Position numbers and translations under genes: made by a program | Shown: positions 27,286 through 35,353 of the stretch, one piece after another | How the letters are laid out: each line of letters starts with the position of its first letter | Numbering within the stretch: the first letter of the stretch is position 1 | Source of the DNA: JBBPYR01 sp038199755 | Lineage (GTDB): Bacteria > Chloroflexota > Ktedonobacteria > Ktedonobacterales > Ktedonobacteraceae | Direction of reading: 5' to 3' | Assembly (NCBI GenBank): GCA_038199755.1 | Contig: JBBPYR010000137.1 | Coordinates: 10,592-74,591, forward strand | Length of the DNA stretch: 64,000 bases | The notes under the pieces: generated by a model | Database searches by the model: none | What the model was told of the DNA's origin: nothing | Seen by the model: only the letters and a program-made list of their open reading frames with translations

Positions 27286-28347
27286 ATGTATCCACCCGTT
27301 AGCCCAATTATTTTTCAGCTTGGGCCTCTCTCATTGCACTGGTACGGCCTCACCATGACTGCCGCTATCTTTCTAGGCACCTATGTTGCCAGCAGATATG
27401 TCACACAGAAGGGGTACGATGGAGGTATGGTGTGGGATATGCTGCTCTGGGTGCTCGTCCCGGCCATTATCGGTGCGCGTCTATACTACGTCTTTATTCA
27501 ATCGCCACGTGGCCCGGGCGGCTTAAATGAATACCTCGCGCATCCCATCGAGATACTGCAAATATGGCGCGGCGGCATACACATCTACGGGGCCTTCATT
27601 TTCGGCGGCATTGCCCTGATCCTGTATATTCGAGCGCACAAACTACCAGTCCTACCCTATCTTGATGGCGTTGGTCTGGGCCTTCTGCTCGGTCAAGCCA
27701 TCGGTCGCTTGGGCAATTTCATCAATCAAGAATTATACGGGCCACCAACCACGCTGCCCTGGGGGTTGCGTATCGACGCTGCGCATCGTATCGCACCCTA
27801 CAACGACATGACCAAATATCCCGATAGCGTGCGCTTCCATCCCTTATTCCTCTACGAAATGACCTGGGATTTGCTCGGCTTTATTCTCATCCTCTGGATT
27901 GCACGGCACTTTGAGAAGCGACTCAAGACAGGCGATGTGTTCCTGCTCTTCCTGATCTGGTCGCCGTTGGGCCGCTTCTTTATTGAATTTCTGCGTACCG
28001 ACTCCTGGTTCTTCCCTGGGACGCCCTTCAACCTTGTTCACCTGCTCACTGCGATAGCAGTGGTCACTGCCAGCGTGTTGTTATTCATGCGCCATCGTCA
28101 ACCACAAGCGGTGCTTGGAACGGAGGGTGTGGCACAGTCGGATGTGGCAGCGGATAGCAGCGCACAAGCAGAAAACGCAGTTGAGAATGAAGATGCTACT
28201 AGCTCTGAAGAGGCAAAGACAGAAAACGCGCTATCATCATCTTCCGACGCAACAGATACAAAAGAGACAGTAGAAGAAGTTGAGATACCTGACAGAATTG
28301 AGGCAGCAGGGACAGCGGAACCCACATTTAAAGAGGGGCTAGCATAA
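27286..28347 (+). CDS. lgt: Prolipoprotein diacylglyceryl transferase
   Basis: A 353-residue membrane enzyme that transfers diacylglycerol from phosphatidylglycerol to the lipobox cysteine of prolipoproteins. About seven transmembrane helices are visible. The Lgt signature IGRLGNFINQELYG lies near residue 144, with GGIHIYGAF upstream and RFFIEFLRTDSWF near residue 230. The C-terminal 70 residues form an acidic, Ala/Glu/Ser-rich tail beyond the usual end of Lgt (about 260-290 residues). The gene starts 17 bp after the sulfatase-like gene. Lipobox proteins in this window (7577, 42512, 43830) are expected substrates. Confidence 0.95.
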   Translation: MYPPVSPIIFQLGPLSLHWYGLTMTAAIFLGTYVASRYVTQKGYDGGMVWDMLLWVLVPAIIGARLYYVFIQSPRGPGGLNEYLAHPIEILQIWRGGIHIYGAFIFGGIALILYIRAHKLPVLPYLDGVGLGLLLGQAIGRLGNFINQELYGPPTTLPWGLRIDAAHRIAPYNDMTKYPDSVRFHPLFLYEMTWDLLGFILILWIARHFEKRLKTGDVFLLFLIWSPLGRFFIEFLRTDSWFFPGTPFNLVHLLTAIAVVTASVLLFMRHRQPQAVLGTEGVAQSDVAADSSAQAENAVENEDATSSEEAKTENALSSSSDATDTKETVEEVEIPDRIEAAGTAEPTFKEGLA

Positions 28348-28351
28348 CCCA

Positions 28352-29365
28352 ATGCCGCTGAAGCCATTTGAGCAGCTCAGCTATCATGGGCAAGGACGCC
28401 GTTTACGTGCGATGGCAGAGACAGCTCTGGCTAGCTATGAGCTATTGCCAGCACGCATCACCTTGATGACGCATCGCCACGACACGACCTTTCGCATCGT
28501 GACAGAGGATGGTCAGCGTTTTGTACTGCGAATGTACAATGCAAAGAGACGCGACAAAGCGATGCATCATTCAGAGCTGCAATGGCTTGCAGCTCTGCGG
28601 CACGAGACAGAGTTGATTGTGCCGGAGCCAGTGGCAACTAAAAGCAATGAGTTGATCGCGGAACTTGCTAGCAACGGCAGCAATGGTGGCGATGGCTTAG
28701 CAGAGACACGTTACTACGCCCTCTCGCGCTGGGTCGAGGGTCGTTTTCTACACACGAGTCTGACCCCTGCCCAATTCGCCCAGGTTGGTATGCTGACGGG
28801 CACGTTGCACCAGCATGCTCGTCATTTCACGCCACCAGATGGCTTTACTCGTACTCAATGGCAATGGCAATGGGTCTTTGAGGATAGCACTGAACTGGCA
28901 CAACAAGGAACGCCACTGATCTCGCCAGAGACATTCGCATTGGTCAACGCGGCCTATGACAAAATCCGCGCACAGATGCAAGCACTTCCCCCTACAAAAG
29001 AGCACTATGGGCTTGTTCACTTTGACCTGCAACACACCAACTATCTCTTCCATCATGGCAACGTGCGCGCCATTGACTTTGGCGATTGTTGCTGGAACTA
29101 TTATCTCTTCGATATGGTCATTCCCCTGTTTGACGTAGCTGACCGTGCGGACGAGGCGACTATGCGAGCCGCCTTTTTTCGCGGCTATGAACGTATTCTG
29201 CCATTGCCCGCCCACCACGAGACCTATTTACCGCTATTCAGGCTCATTCGCTTGCTCAAACGCATGAATTATTTAGTCAATAGTGTTGACAATCCTGCTC
29301 ATCTGGCCCTTGTGCCACAATGGGTGGACTACACGACCCAGCACTTACGAGCTTATTTGCAGTGA
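28352..29365 (+). CDS. APH/homoserine-kinase-like phosphotransferase
   Basis: A 337-residue kinase-fold protein. The catalytic loop is GLVHFDLQHTNYLF near residue 224 (HxDxxxxN), followed by the metal-binding AIDFGDCCWNYY. The N-lobe has FRIVTEDGQRFVLRMY, with the ATP-binding lysine replaced by Arg. The family phosphorylates small molecules such as aminoglycosides, choline or homoserine; the substrate here is unknown. It starts 4 bp after lgt, so it is cotranscribed. No resistance should be inferred from the family name. Confidence 0.82.
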   Translation: MPLKPFEQLSYHGQGRRLRAMAETALASYELLPARITLMTHRHDTTFRIVTEDGQRFVLRMYNAKRRDKAMHHSELQWLAALRHETELIVPEPVATKSNELIAELASNGSNGGDGLAETRYYALSRWVEGRFLHTSLTPAQFAQVGMLTGTLHQHARHFTPPDGFTRTQWQWQWVFEDSTELAQQGTPLISPETFALVNAAYDKIRAQMQALPPTKEHYGLVHFDLQHTNYLFHHGNVRAIDFGDCCWNYYLFDMVIPLFDVADRADEATMRAAFFRGYERILPLPAHHETYLPLFRLIRLLKRMNYLVNSVDNPAHLALVPQWVDYTTQHLRAYLQ

Positions 29366-29376
29366 TAGTATCCTCG

Positions 29377-29423
29377 GCACGGGCGACCACAAGGGTCCAC
29401 CCCACCCTGCAACCCCACCCCTA
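29377..29423 (-). repeat. Dispersed G-rich repeat, family B, copy 1 (short)
   Basis: Read on the minus strand it begins GTAGGGGTGGGG and ends with GGACCCTTGTGGTCGCCCGTGC. It shares these ends with copies at 30321-30451 and 57461-57670. Its first TAG is the stop codon of the RibD-like gene. Confidence 0.7.
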
Positions 29424-30290
29424 CTGATCCCAGGTGAACTTGTAGCGGAGCAGCAGATGATTATCGGCCAGTTTCACGCTCAGCAGAGTTGACCAGGGTG
29501 CGGTAGCAGGAGAGAAGCCATAACCCTCGACAAGTGAGAGGCGATGTTGCTCTTGTGTGTGTCCAACGATGAGCGGCGATAAGGTAAGAAAGAGTTCGTC
29601 AATTAGGTGTGCTTTGAGGAATGAGGCCAGCAGCGTTGGCCCGCCCTCGTAGAGTGCGACGCGCACGCCGTAGTGCTCGGCGAGCAGTTTCAGCACCGCG
29701 TTGGGAGAGATGCCGCTTCCGGCCTGCTCTTCCTGCCCTGTCTCAACCACCCGCACTTCGATTGAGGCGGGGATAGGCTGTTGCGCAAGATAATCCTGCC
29801 CCTTTGCGGTGGTGGCAACGAGGGTATGCAGGCCAGGAACAGAAAAGGTGCGGTCGTTGAGATCGATATGGCCGCTTTCGGTCATAACAACCGTGAGCGG
29901 GTAGGGGCTCTGACGCCCTAGCAGTGTACGAAACTTGTCATACTCTGCCGCGAGAGGACGGTAAATGTAGGCGGGTATGCGCGGATGGTTGGCATCTGCG
30001 CGCAACGAACTGGTGCCAAAGATTACTGCGTCCGCCCGTGCGCGGAGCAGGCCCATCACCATCTTGTCCTGCTCTTTGTCTCCGCTGATCATGCCGCCGC
30101 CCACCTGACCGGGGGCGTTATATGAGACAACGCCATCTATTGACTCGACAAAGTTCGCGAAGACATAGGGGCGACTCGTGGCGACTCCCTCCGGCACTGC
30201 TAAGCCACCGTTATACAACGTTGCCAGAGCAGCTGGGAGCGTGTTCGGGTCTTCCGACTCACGTTCGTACAACGTAATCAAGGGTTCCAT
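29421..30290 (-). CDS. RibD C-terminal/dihydrofolate-reductase-like NADPH reductase
   Basis: A 289-residue protein of the RibD C-terminal superfamily. It has the N-terminal substrate loop NFVESIDGVVSY, the nucleotide-binding GTSSLRADANH near residue 97, and the C-terminal ALYEGGPTLLASFL with LTLSPLIVG. The family reduces pyrimidine or pterin-like substrates using NADPH. It lacks the RibD deaminase domain, so this is a stand-alone reductase of unknown substrate. The stop TAG is the first base triplet of repeat family B. GGAAAAGAG lies before the ATG. Confidence 0.82.
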   Translation of the reverse strand: MEPLITLYERESEDPNTLPAALATLYNGGLAVPEGVATSRPYVFANFVESIDGVVSYNAPGQVGGGMISGDKEQDKMVMGLLRARADAVIFGTSSLRADANHPRIPAYIYRPLAAEYDKFRTLLGRQSPYPLTVVMTESGHIDLNDRTFSVPGLHTLVATTAKGQDYLAQQPIPASIEVRVVETGQEEQAGSGISPNAVLKLLAEHYGVRVALYEGGPTLLASFLKAHLIDELFLTLSPLIVGHTQEQHRLSLVEGYGFSPATAPWSTLLSVKLADNHLLLRYKFTWDQ

Positions 30291-30320
30291 GTATACTCTT
30301 TTCCAAAGTTTCAGTGTCCC

Positions 30321-30451
30321 GGTAAGGGCGGTCGCCCGCGTCGGGGATACCTATGCCCGTTGGAGACGTTCTCGTCAACCAGGACGACGGTATCCCCTGC
30401 AAGGGCGACCCAAGGGTCCCACCCCCGCCTCGTCGTCCACCCCCGCCCCTA
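30321..30451 (-). repeat. Dispersed G-rich repeat, family B, copy 2
   Basis: Read on the minus strand it begins GTAGGGGCGGGGG, passes through GGACGACGAGG and GGGACCCTTGGGTCGCCC, and contains an inner inverted repeat (GGGGATACC with GGTATCCCC). Its first TAG is the stop of the OsmC gene. Confidence 0.75.
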
Positions 30452-30943
30452 CTGTTCGCTGCTCAATGAAATTACCTCGTCGCCCACGTGTAGTTGAGCA
30501 TCCCAGGTGACGTTGATGGCTCCTTTGACGCTTTGATGGGCGGGACAGCCTTCCGGGTGGACGAGGAGTGCGCGTTCTGCTGCTTCACGAGACTCAGGAG
30601 GCACAGTGAGATCATAGTGCAGGACAATTGACTCAATGCGAATGGTTTTGCCTAGGCCGACAATACGTCCATCGACGGTTGCGCTATAGGAGGGGCGGTC
30701 ATAGCGAATTTTGCGCCCTGACAGGGCACCGGCAAGTGTGCCGTACATTCAGCCAGCAACGGCGGCGACAATATGGTCGAGCGTCGAGGCAATGGGTGGT
30801 CCCTCTTTTGCGCCATAATATTCGCGCAACTTGCCTTGCACACCATAAATGACCGGCTCCGGCACATCACCCAGATATGCGTTGCGATAGCCATCTTTAT
30901 AGACCAGACGACTATGTGAAATATACTCGAATGGGTCAGCCAT
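30449..30943 (-). CDS. OsmC-family peroxidase, candidate selenoprotein (UGA at residue 65)
   Basis: Reading through one in-frame TGA (30751-30749), this is a 164-residue OsmC/Ohr-superfamily protein. The N-terminal part ends STLDHIVAAVAG and the next residues are MYGTLAGALSGRK. In the family this junction carries the peroxidatic cysteine (AAVAGC...), so the TGA stands exactly where Cys is expected. The second conserved cysteine is intact in HPEGCPAHQSVKG. A hairpin with a G-first loop begins 19 nt after the TGA, as expected for a bacterial SECIS element. GGAAGGA lies 10 nt before the ATG at 30943. OsmC proteins reduce organic hydroperoxides. The alternatives are a Cys-to-stop mutation (TGT/TGC to TGA) or a sequencing error. 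No sel genes are in the window. Confidence 0.75.
30713..30729 (-). promoter_or_regulatory. Candidate bacterial SECIS element
   Basis: On the transcript, GUGCCCU (30729-30723) pairs over 7 bp with AGGGCGC (30719-30713), one pair being U-G. This leaves the 3-nt loop GUC. The loop starts 27 nt after the UGA and its first base is G. Both features fit the consensus for bacterial SECIS elements as I know it (loop roughly 16-37 nt from the UGA, G in the first two loop positions). Confidence 0.6.
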
Positions 30944-31010
30944 AAGTGTTATATCCTTCCAATGTGGACAGAGTACGCCTCTGCTAGGGACATTGTACAA
31001 CAAAAAGATT

Positions 31011-31076
31011 TTGCAAGGATGAAAGAACGGGTATGGCGACACTTTGGCCGTTATACCCGTTCTTTCATCCTTGCAA
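31011..31076. terminator. Long terminator hairpin after paaK
   Basis: Perfect 24-bp inverted repeat (31011-31034 with 31053-31076) with an 18-nt loop. It begins 3 bp beyond the paaK stop and separates the paa operon from the OsmC gene. Confidence 0.8.
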
Positions 31077-31079
31077 TAA

Positions 31080-32426
31080 CTAGTTTGAAAGATTTCTCAG
31101 GTCGGCGGCGCGGCGCAGTTTGCCACCCTCGCTTCGGGGAATGCTTCCTGGTGCGGCAAGATTCACTTTCGCGGTCAGACCAATGGTATCTTTAATCAGA
31201 AACGTGATCTTATTGCGTAAAGCACGTAACTGCTGATTCGCCTCTACAACCTCATCGGATAGCAGTTCTTCTGTCACCGTATTGAAGAGTGCCGCCGCCA
31301 TTTCCACCTTCACCTCGATCTCGTCTAGGGTCCCTTCGCGCGTGACTGTCACTTGGTAATGAGGCACCACCTCTGGCACACCTTTGAGAATCTCTTCAAT
31401 CTGCGTGGGATAGAGGTTGACGCCACGCACGATCAACATATCATCGGCGCGGCCACGAATCGGACCCATGCGGACATGCGTGCGACCACAGGCACACGGT
31501 TCGTGATCGAGATAGGTGATGTCACCAGTCCAGTAGCGCAGTAGGGGCATCGCCTCTCTGGTCAGATGGGTGAAGACCAGCACGCCTTCTTTGCCGTCGA
31601 CTAGCGGTTCGCCAGTAGTGGGGTCGACCACCTCTGGATAAAAATGATCTTCCCAGACATGGCTGCCAGCGCGTGCCTCGATGCATTCCTGCGAAACGCC
31701 GGGGCCGATAATCTCGCTCAGGCCATAAATATTGGTCGCGGCAATGCCCAGACAGGTTTCCACATCGCGGCGAATGACCTCTGTCCAGGGTTCGGCACCG
31801 AGCAGGCCAACTTTCAGGCTGATCTCTTGTGGTGCAATGCCGCGCTTCTTGAACTCTTCTCCCAGCGTTTGCGCATATGAGGGCGTACAGCAAATCACCT
31901 CTGGCTTGAAGTCGAGAATCAGCGTGATCTGGCGTTGCGTGGCACCACCCGATACTGGGACCACCGTCATGCCCAAACGCTCACCACCATAGTGAATGCC
32001 AAGGCCACCTGTGAAGAGGCCATAGCCATAGGCGTTGTGTAGAATCATGCCGGGCTTTGCACCAGCGGCGGCGAGCGAACGAGCGTTGACCTCGGCAAAA
32101 ATATCGATATCATTCGCGGTATAGCACACCACGGTTGGCTTGCCAGTGGTACCACTACTAGCATGAATACGCATCAGGTTTTCGCGTGGAACGGCCAGCA
32201 AGCCGAAGGGGTAATAGTCTCTGAGAGTTTGTTTCTTGGTGAAGGGAAGTTTTGTGAGATCATCAATTGATTGCAGCGCAGCGGGTTTGATGCCGCTGCG
32301 GTCTAATGTCTCACGATAGTAGGGAACCTGCGCGTAAGCATAGCTCACGATGTTACGCAACCGCTTGCTCTGGAGTTGCCGAAGCGACTCACGCGGCATA
32401 GTTTCGATTTCCCGATTGAACATCAT
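31080..32426 (-). CDS. paaK: Phenylacetate-CoA ligase
   Basis: A 448-residue adenylate-forming enzyme that converts phenylacetate, ATP and CoA to phenylacetyl-CoA, the first step of aerobic phenylacetate breakdown. The AMP/phosphate loop is HASSGTTGKPTVVCY near residue 90. The aryl/adenine motif is YGLSEIIGPG near 235, and the hinge/C-domain has IRGRADDMLIVRGVNLYP near 333. The length is normal for PaaK (about 430-450). It is the last gene of the paa cluster, with a 134-bp gap to paaD that contains a G-rich tract. Confidence 0.95.
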   Translation of the reverse strand: MMFNREIETMPRESLRQLQSKRLRNIVSYAYAQVPYYRETLDRSGIKPAALQSIDDLTKLPFTKKQTLRDYYPFGLLAVPRENLMRIHASSGTTGKPTVVCYTANDIDIFAEVNARSLAAAGAKPGMILHNAYGYGLFTGGLGIHYGGERLGMTVVPVSGGATQRQITLILDFKPEVICCTPSYAQTLGEEFKKRGIAPQEISLKVGLLGAEPWTEVIRRDVETCLGIAATNIYGLSEIIGPGVSQECIEARAGSHVWEDHFYPEVVDPTTGEPLVDGKEGVLVFTHLTREAMPLLRYWTGDITYLDHEPCACGRTHVRMGPIRGRADDMLIVRGVNLYPTQIEEILKGVPEVVPHYQVTVTREGTLDEIEVKVEMAAALFNTVTEELLSDEVVEANQQLRALRNKITFLIKDTIGLTAKVNLAAPGSIPRSEGGKLRRAADLRNLSN

Positions 32427-32513
32427 CGCCTCCGAGGTTAGCAGTACAGCATCGTACCGACGAGGATAAAAAACGAACTTGGGACTGCGTTATACCCTAG
32501 TATATCATCCACT

Positions 32514-32557
32514 CCCTTTCCTCCCTCTCCCCCATATCCCCGTATCCCCCGTATCCC
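32514..32557 (-). promoter_or_regulatory. G-rich tract in the paaD-paaK intercistronic RNA (possible G-quadruplex)
   Basis: On the transcribed sense (minus) strand this reads as six runs of three to five G separated mostly by 3-4 nt (GGG ATAC GGGGG ATAC GGGG ATAT GGGGG AGA GGG ...), satisfying the standard quadruplex pattern. It lies just after the paaD stop. Confidence 0.55.
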
Positions 32558-32560
32558 GAT

Positions 32561-33046
32561 CTATACCGCTTTGAATTGCTCAAAGGGCTGATGACAGTCG
32601 TTACAGTAACAGATGGCGCGGCAAGGCGTCGGACCAAACATATTTTCCATCTGCACATTTGCGGAATGGCAGAGGGGGCATTCTAGGGAGATAGGTTTTC
32701 TGCGCACGGTCACATCGATCAGGTTGTTGCGAGATGGCGGTGCAAGACCAGCCGCCAGCAACATTTTCCGTCCGGCAGCACTGATGCGCTCGGTTGTCCA
32801 GATCTCGTCAAACACGACTTTGACATCAACGGGCTGGCCGTGGCTGGCTAGCTTCTGCTTGATGTCGCGGCGCATCATCTCGAGCGCGGGACAGCCAACA
32901 AAGGTGGGCATCATCTCGACGAGAATACGTTCGCCAACCTCGACCTTGTGAATAATACCCAGGTCTACCAGATTAATGGTGGGTATTTCGGGATCAGGAA
33001 TGTCATGTAGCTCATCCCAAATGGTTTGTTCTAATGTCGTAATCAT
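32561..33046 (-). CDS. paaD: Phenylacetyl-CoA epoxidase maturation protein PaaD
   Basis: A 161-residue protein with an N-terminal DUF59/MIP18 domain (PDPEIPTINLVDLGII and MPTFVGCPALEMM). The C-terminal cysteine motif (CPLCHSANVQ ... CYCNDC) probably binds zinc. PaaD is thought to help mature the iron centres of the PaaABCE epoxidase. Its start is 1 bp after the paaC stop, so expression is coupled. The size matches PaaD (about 160-170). Confidence 0.92.
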   Translation of the reverse strand: MITTLEQTIWDELHDIPDPEIPTINLVDLGIIHKVEVGERILVEMMPTFVGCPALEMMRRDIKQKLASHGQPVDVKVVFDEIWTTERISAAGRKMLLAAGLAPPSRNNLIDVTVRRKPISLECPLCHSANVQMENMFGPTPCRAICYCNDCHQPFEQFKAV

Positions 33047-33047
33047 G

Positions 33048-33881
33048 CTACCACACTCCTTCCGGCTCCAACTTGCGCACCATCGTCATCTCTTCATACA
33101 GTTCGTCCCAGCCAGTGCCATGTTGTCCGTGGCGGCCACCATATGCAGGCTGCACATGCAATTGCCATTGATCGCCTACTTTAGAGGCCGGGAAGGGCAG
33201 ATTGTACTGCGCAAACAAGGGCTGGATATGTTCAAGCCAGGGATTGAGCAGTTCGGAGGTGCGGCTGGCAATGATACCCTCGGCTTGCAGCAAGGCTTCG
33301 CCGGGTGCCTCCTCGAACAAGCCCAACACATCCGGCCAGAGTGCTGCGAGTGCGGCCTCTAACTGTGTTCGTGCCATTGCTGAAGAGGTGGAGAGCGTCT
33401 TCCACCAAGTTTCGCCATGCCAGAGGTGATATTTCTCTTCGCGATAGACCTTCTGGAAGGCATTGGCAAGCGGCGTATAGCTGGATGTGAGCAGGCTTTC
33501 CGTTCTGAGGTTATCGAAGAGGTCATAGAGGAAGCGGCGCACGATGGCTTTTGCCCATTGCACCTCGCCCGTGTGATGACCTTTGGGGTCGTACATGACG
33601 GTCAGGCGTGCCTCAAGCAAACGAGCGTGATAGTACTCGTTCTTCGGGCGCAGATAGGCCAGGAAATCAGCGTCACTATCCTCCATCTCTGCTACCAGCA
33701 TATAAGCAAGACGGGCATGACCCAGTTCATCTTGTGCCAGTGAGCTAAAGGCCACATCTTCCTCGATGATAGGGGCGATTCCTGTCCATTCCGCGTCACG
33801 CATACCAAGCGCAAGTTCATCGTCGGCAATAGTGAGTAAGTAGCGTTTGAGAGCAGTTTGCGTTTCAGGCTTGATGGTCAT
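33048..33881 (-). CDS. paaC: Phenylacetyl-CoA epoxidase subunit PaaC
   Basis: A 277-residue ferritin-like structural subunit that pairs with PaaA in ring epoxidation of phenylacetyl-CoA. DVAFSSLAQDELGHARL near residue 43 is the PaaC/PaaA helix carrying the ExxH-like pair. I chose the ATG at 33881 because GGGAG lies 6-7 nt upstream; it overlaps the end of paaB by 17 bp. The size fits PaaC (about 250-280). Confidence 0.93.
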   Translation of the reverse strand: MTIKPETQTALKRYLLTIADDELALGMRDAEWTGIAPIIEEDVAFSSLAQDELGHARLAYMLVAEMEDSDADFLAYLRPKNEYYHARLLEARLTVMYDPKGHHTGEVQWAKAIVRRFLYDLFDNLRTESLLTSSYTPLANAFQKVYREEKYHLWHGETWWKTLSTSSAMARTQLEAALAALWPDVLGLFEEAPGEALLQAEGIIASRTSELLNPWLEHIQPLFAQYNLPFPASKVGDQWQLHVQPAYGGRHGQHGTGWDELYEEMTMVRKLEPEGVW

Positions 33882-34179
33882 ATCCAGCTCCCTTCGCGTC
33901 TGCATGCAGCGCACGCAGTGTACGGCGTTTCTCTATAGTGACACGATAGCCCTCACCCATGCGGTGCTTACGATCTAGTGGCGGCTGCAAAAAATCAAGG
34001 TCTGATACCTCGACGATAGTCTCTCGTGGCACCACCCAGAGACGCACCGCCTCCGAGCGGCGACTGAAAATGTCACGCGCATATTGCGCAGCAAGTTCTG
34101 ATGTTGGTGCCTCAAGACTGCCCTCGTGCTGCAAATGGCCCGCGCCCTTTTCCTGGCGAAACACCTCGTAGATACTCAT
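33865..34179 (-). CDS. paaB: Phenylacetyl-CoA epoxidase subunit PaaB
   Basis: A 104-residue small subunit beginning YEVFRQEKGAGHLQHEGSLE, the standard PaaB start. It also has ARDIFSRRSEAVRLWVVPR, including the arginine-rich helix. PaaB bridges PaaA-PaaC pairs in the complex. It overlaps paaC by 17 bp and lies 168 bp after paaA, a gap occupied by repeat family A. Confidence 0.93.
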   Translation of the reverse strand: MSIYEVFRQEKGAGHLQHEGSLEAPTSELAAQYARDIFSRRSEAVRLWVVPRETIVEVSDLDFLQPPLDRKHRMGEGYRVTIEKRRTLRALHADAKGAGYDHQA

Positions 34180-34234
34180 TTGTTCTCTCTCCTAGCATCA
34201 TGATACATATGAACAAATTACTTTGGTAAGAGCT

Positions 34235-34337
34235 GTAGGGGACCAGATTTATCGCGTCCACAGCGCAATTCATTGCGCGAGATTGGCCGAATCACTGGCG
34301 ATAAATCGCCTTGGGGCGCGATAAATCTGGCCCCTAC
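34235..34337. repeat. Dispersed palindromic repeat, family A, copy 2 (inside the paa operon)
   Basis: Outer arms GTAGGGGACCAGATTTATCG and its near-complement (one insertion, one mismatch) enclose the same GGCGATAAATCGCC core as copy 1 at 6071. It lies between paaA and paaB, 10 bp from the paaA stop. Confidence 0.85.
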
Positions 34338-34347
34338 GGATGGGTTT

Positions 34348-35268
34348 TTACGATGCGACGAGCACTTTGTCGCCAAGAATGGCTTGACGGACCCACGCGC
34401 CTTCGTCATAGGAGAGGCGGCGGAAACCTAGACGCTCTTGAGAGGCGGGTCCATGGCCTGTTACGACGGCGAAGAGTTCTTTCCAATCGGGTTCGGTGTA
34501 CTGCCAGATTTTGGTTGCTTCATCATAGTGCAACTTCGGATCAGGAATGACTAGCCCTAGCTCTTGAATTTGCTTCACATAGCGTGAGAGCCAGGCTTGC
34601 CGCAGTTCCTCATTCGTCTTCTCCTTCAAACCCCACTCGATGCCATCGTCTTCAGCAGCGGGTACATTCGGCCCAAAGAACATCATGATGGGTGCCCACC
34701 AGCGGTTGACCGCCTCCTGCAACATGGCCCGCTGCTTCTCGGTTCCAAGCGCGAGGGTGAGTACCACGTCTTCGCCGTGTTTCAGGTGGAACGCCTCTTC
34801 CCAACAAATCTTGACCATCGTGCGACTATAGGGAGCGTAATTTGTGCGGCGCACGTTTGTCTGCGCGAACAAAGCCGCTGAGTCGGCCCACCAGACGAAC
34901 AGGCCCATATCGCCCCAGGTGTCCATGGGGTAGTGAAAGATATTATGGAACTTGCTCTTGCCCGCGAAGAGGTCTTCCATCACCTGTTCACGCGGCTTGC
35001 CGAGGTCCTCCACGAGACGCAACAAAAGCTGGGCATGACCCACCTCATCCTGCACCTTTGAGGCCACGGCCAATCTGCGATGCATACTCGGGGCGCGCAA
35101 AATCCAGGTTCGCTCTGGCAAGGCTCCCATCAATTCAGAAAGGGCGTGCCGCTCAATGAATTTGATCAGCAGTTGCCGATACTCTTCTGGCATCCAGTCA
35201 TGAGATTCAACTTTGTGTCCTTCCTTCAACAGCTGTTTGAAGGTGGCAACTTGTTCTTCATAGGTCAT
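34348..35268 (-). CDS. paaA: Phenylacetyl-CoA epoxidase catalytic subunit PaaA
   Basis: A 306-residue di-iron oxygenase subunit that makes the 1,2-epoxide of phenylacetyl-CoA. Iron ligands are visible in KVQDEVGHAQLL (ExxH) and CWEEAFHLKHG. The start ATG at 35268 has GGGGA 7 nt upstream; an upstream in-frame start (35295) is less likely. It is the first catalytic gene of the operon, downstream of a TetR gene. The reductase PaaE is not encoded between paaA and paaK. Confidence 0.95.
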   Translation of the reverse strand: MTYEEQVATFKQLLKEGHKVESHDWMPEEYRQLLIKFIERHALSELMGALPERTWILRAPSMHRRLAVASKVQDEVGHAQLLLRLVEDLGKPREQVMEDLFAGKSKFHNIFHYPMDTWGDMGLFVWWADSAALFAQTNVRRTNYAPYSRTMVKICWEEAFHLKHGEDVVLTLALGTEKQRAMLQEAVNRWWAPIMMFFGPNVPAAEDDGIEWGLKEKTNEELRQAWLSRYVKQIQELGLVIPDPKLHYDEATKIWQYTEPDWKELFAVVTGHGPASQERLGFRRLSYDEGAWVRQAILGDKVLVAS

Positions 35269-35353
35269 GGCAATTCCCCTTGTTACACCCCTCAAGCTTA
35301 ATGAGAGGGTTATGTGCTCGCGCTATTACTGTATATCACTCAAATACACGATG

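Noticed and set aside
28352..29365. Aminoglycoside resistance gene
   Set aside because: Only the general phosphotransferase fold is visible; operon context with lgt does not suggest resistance.
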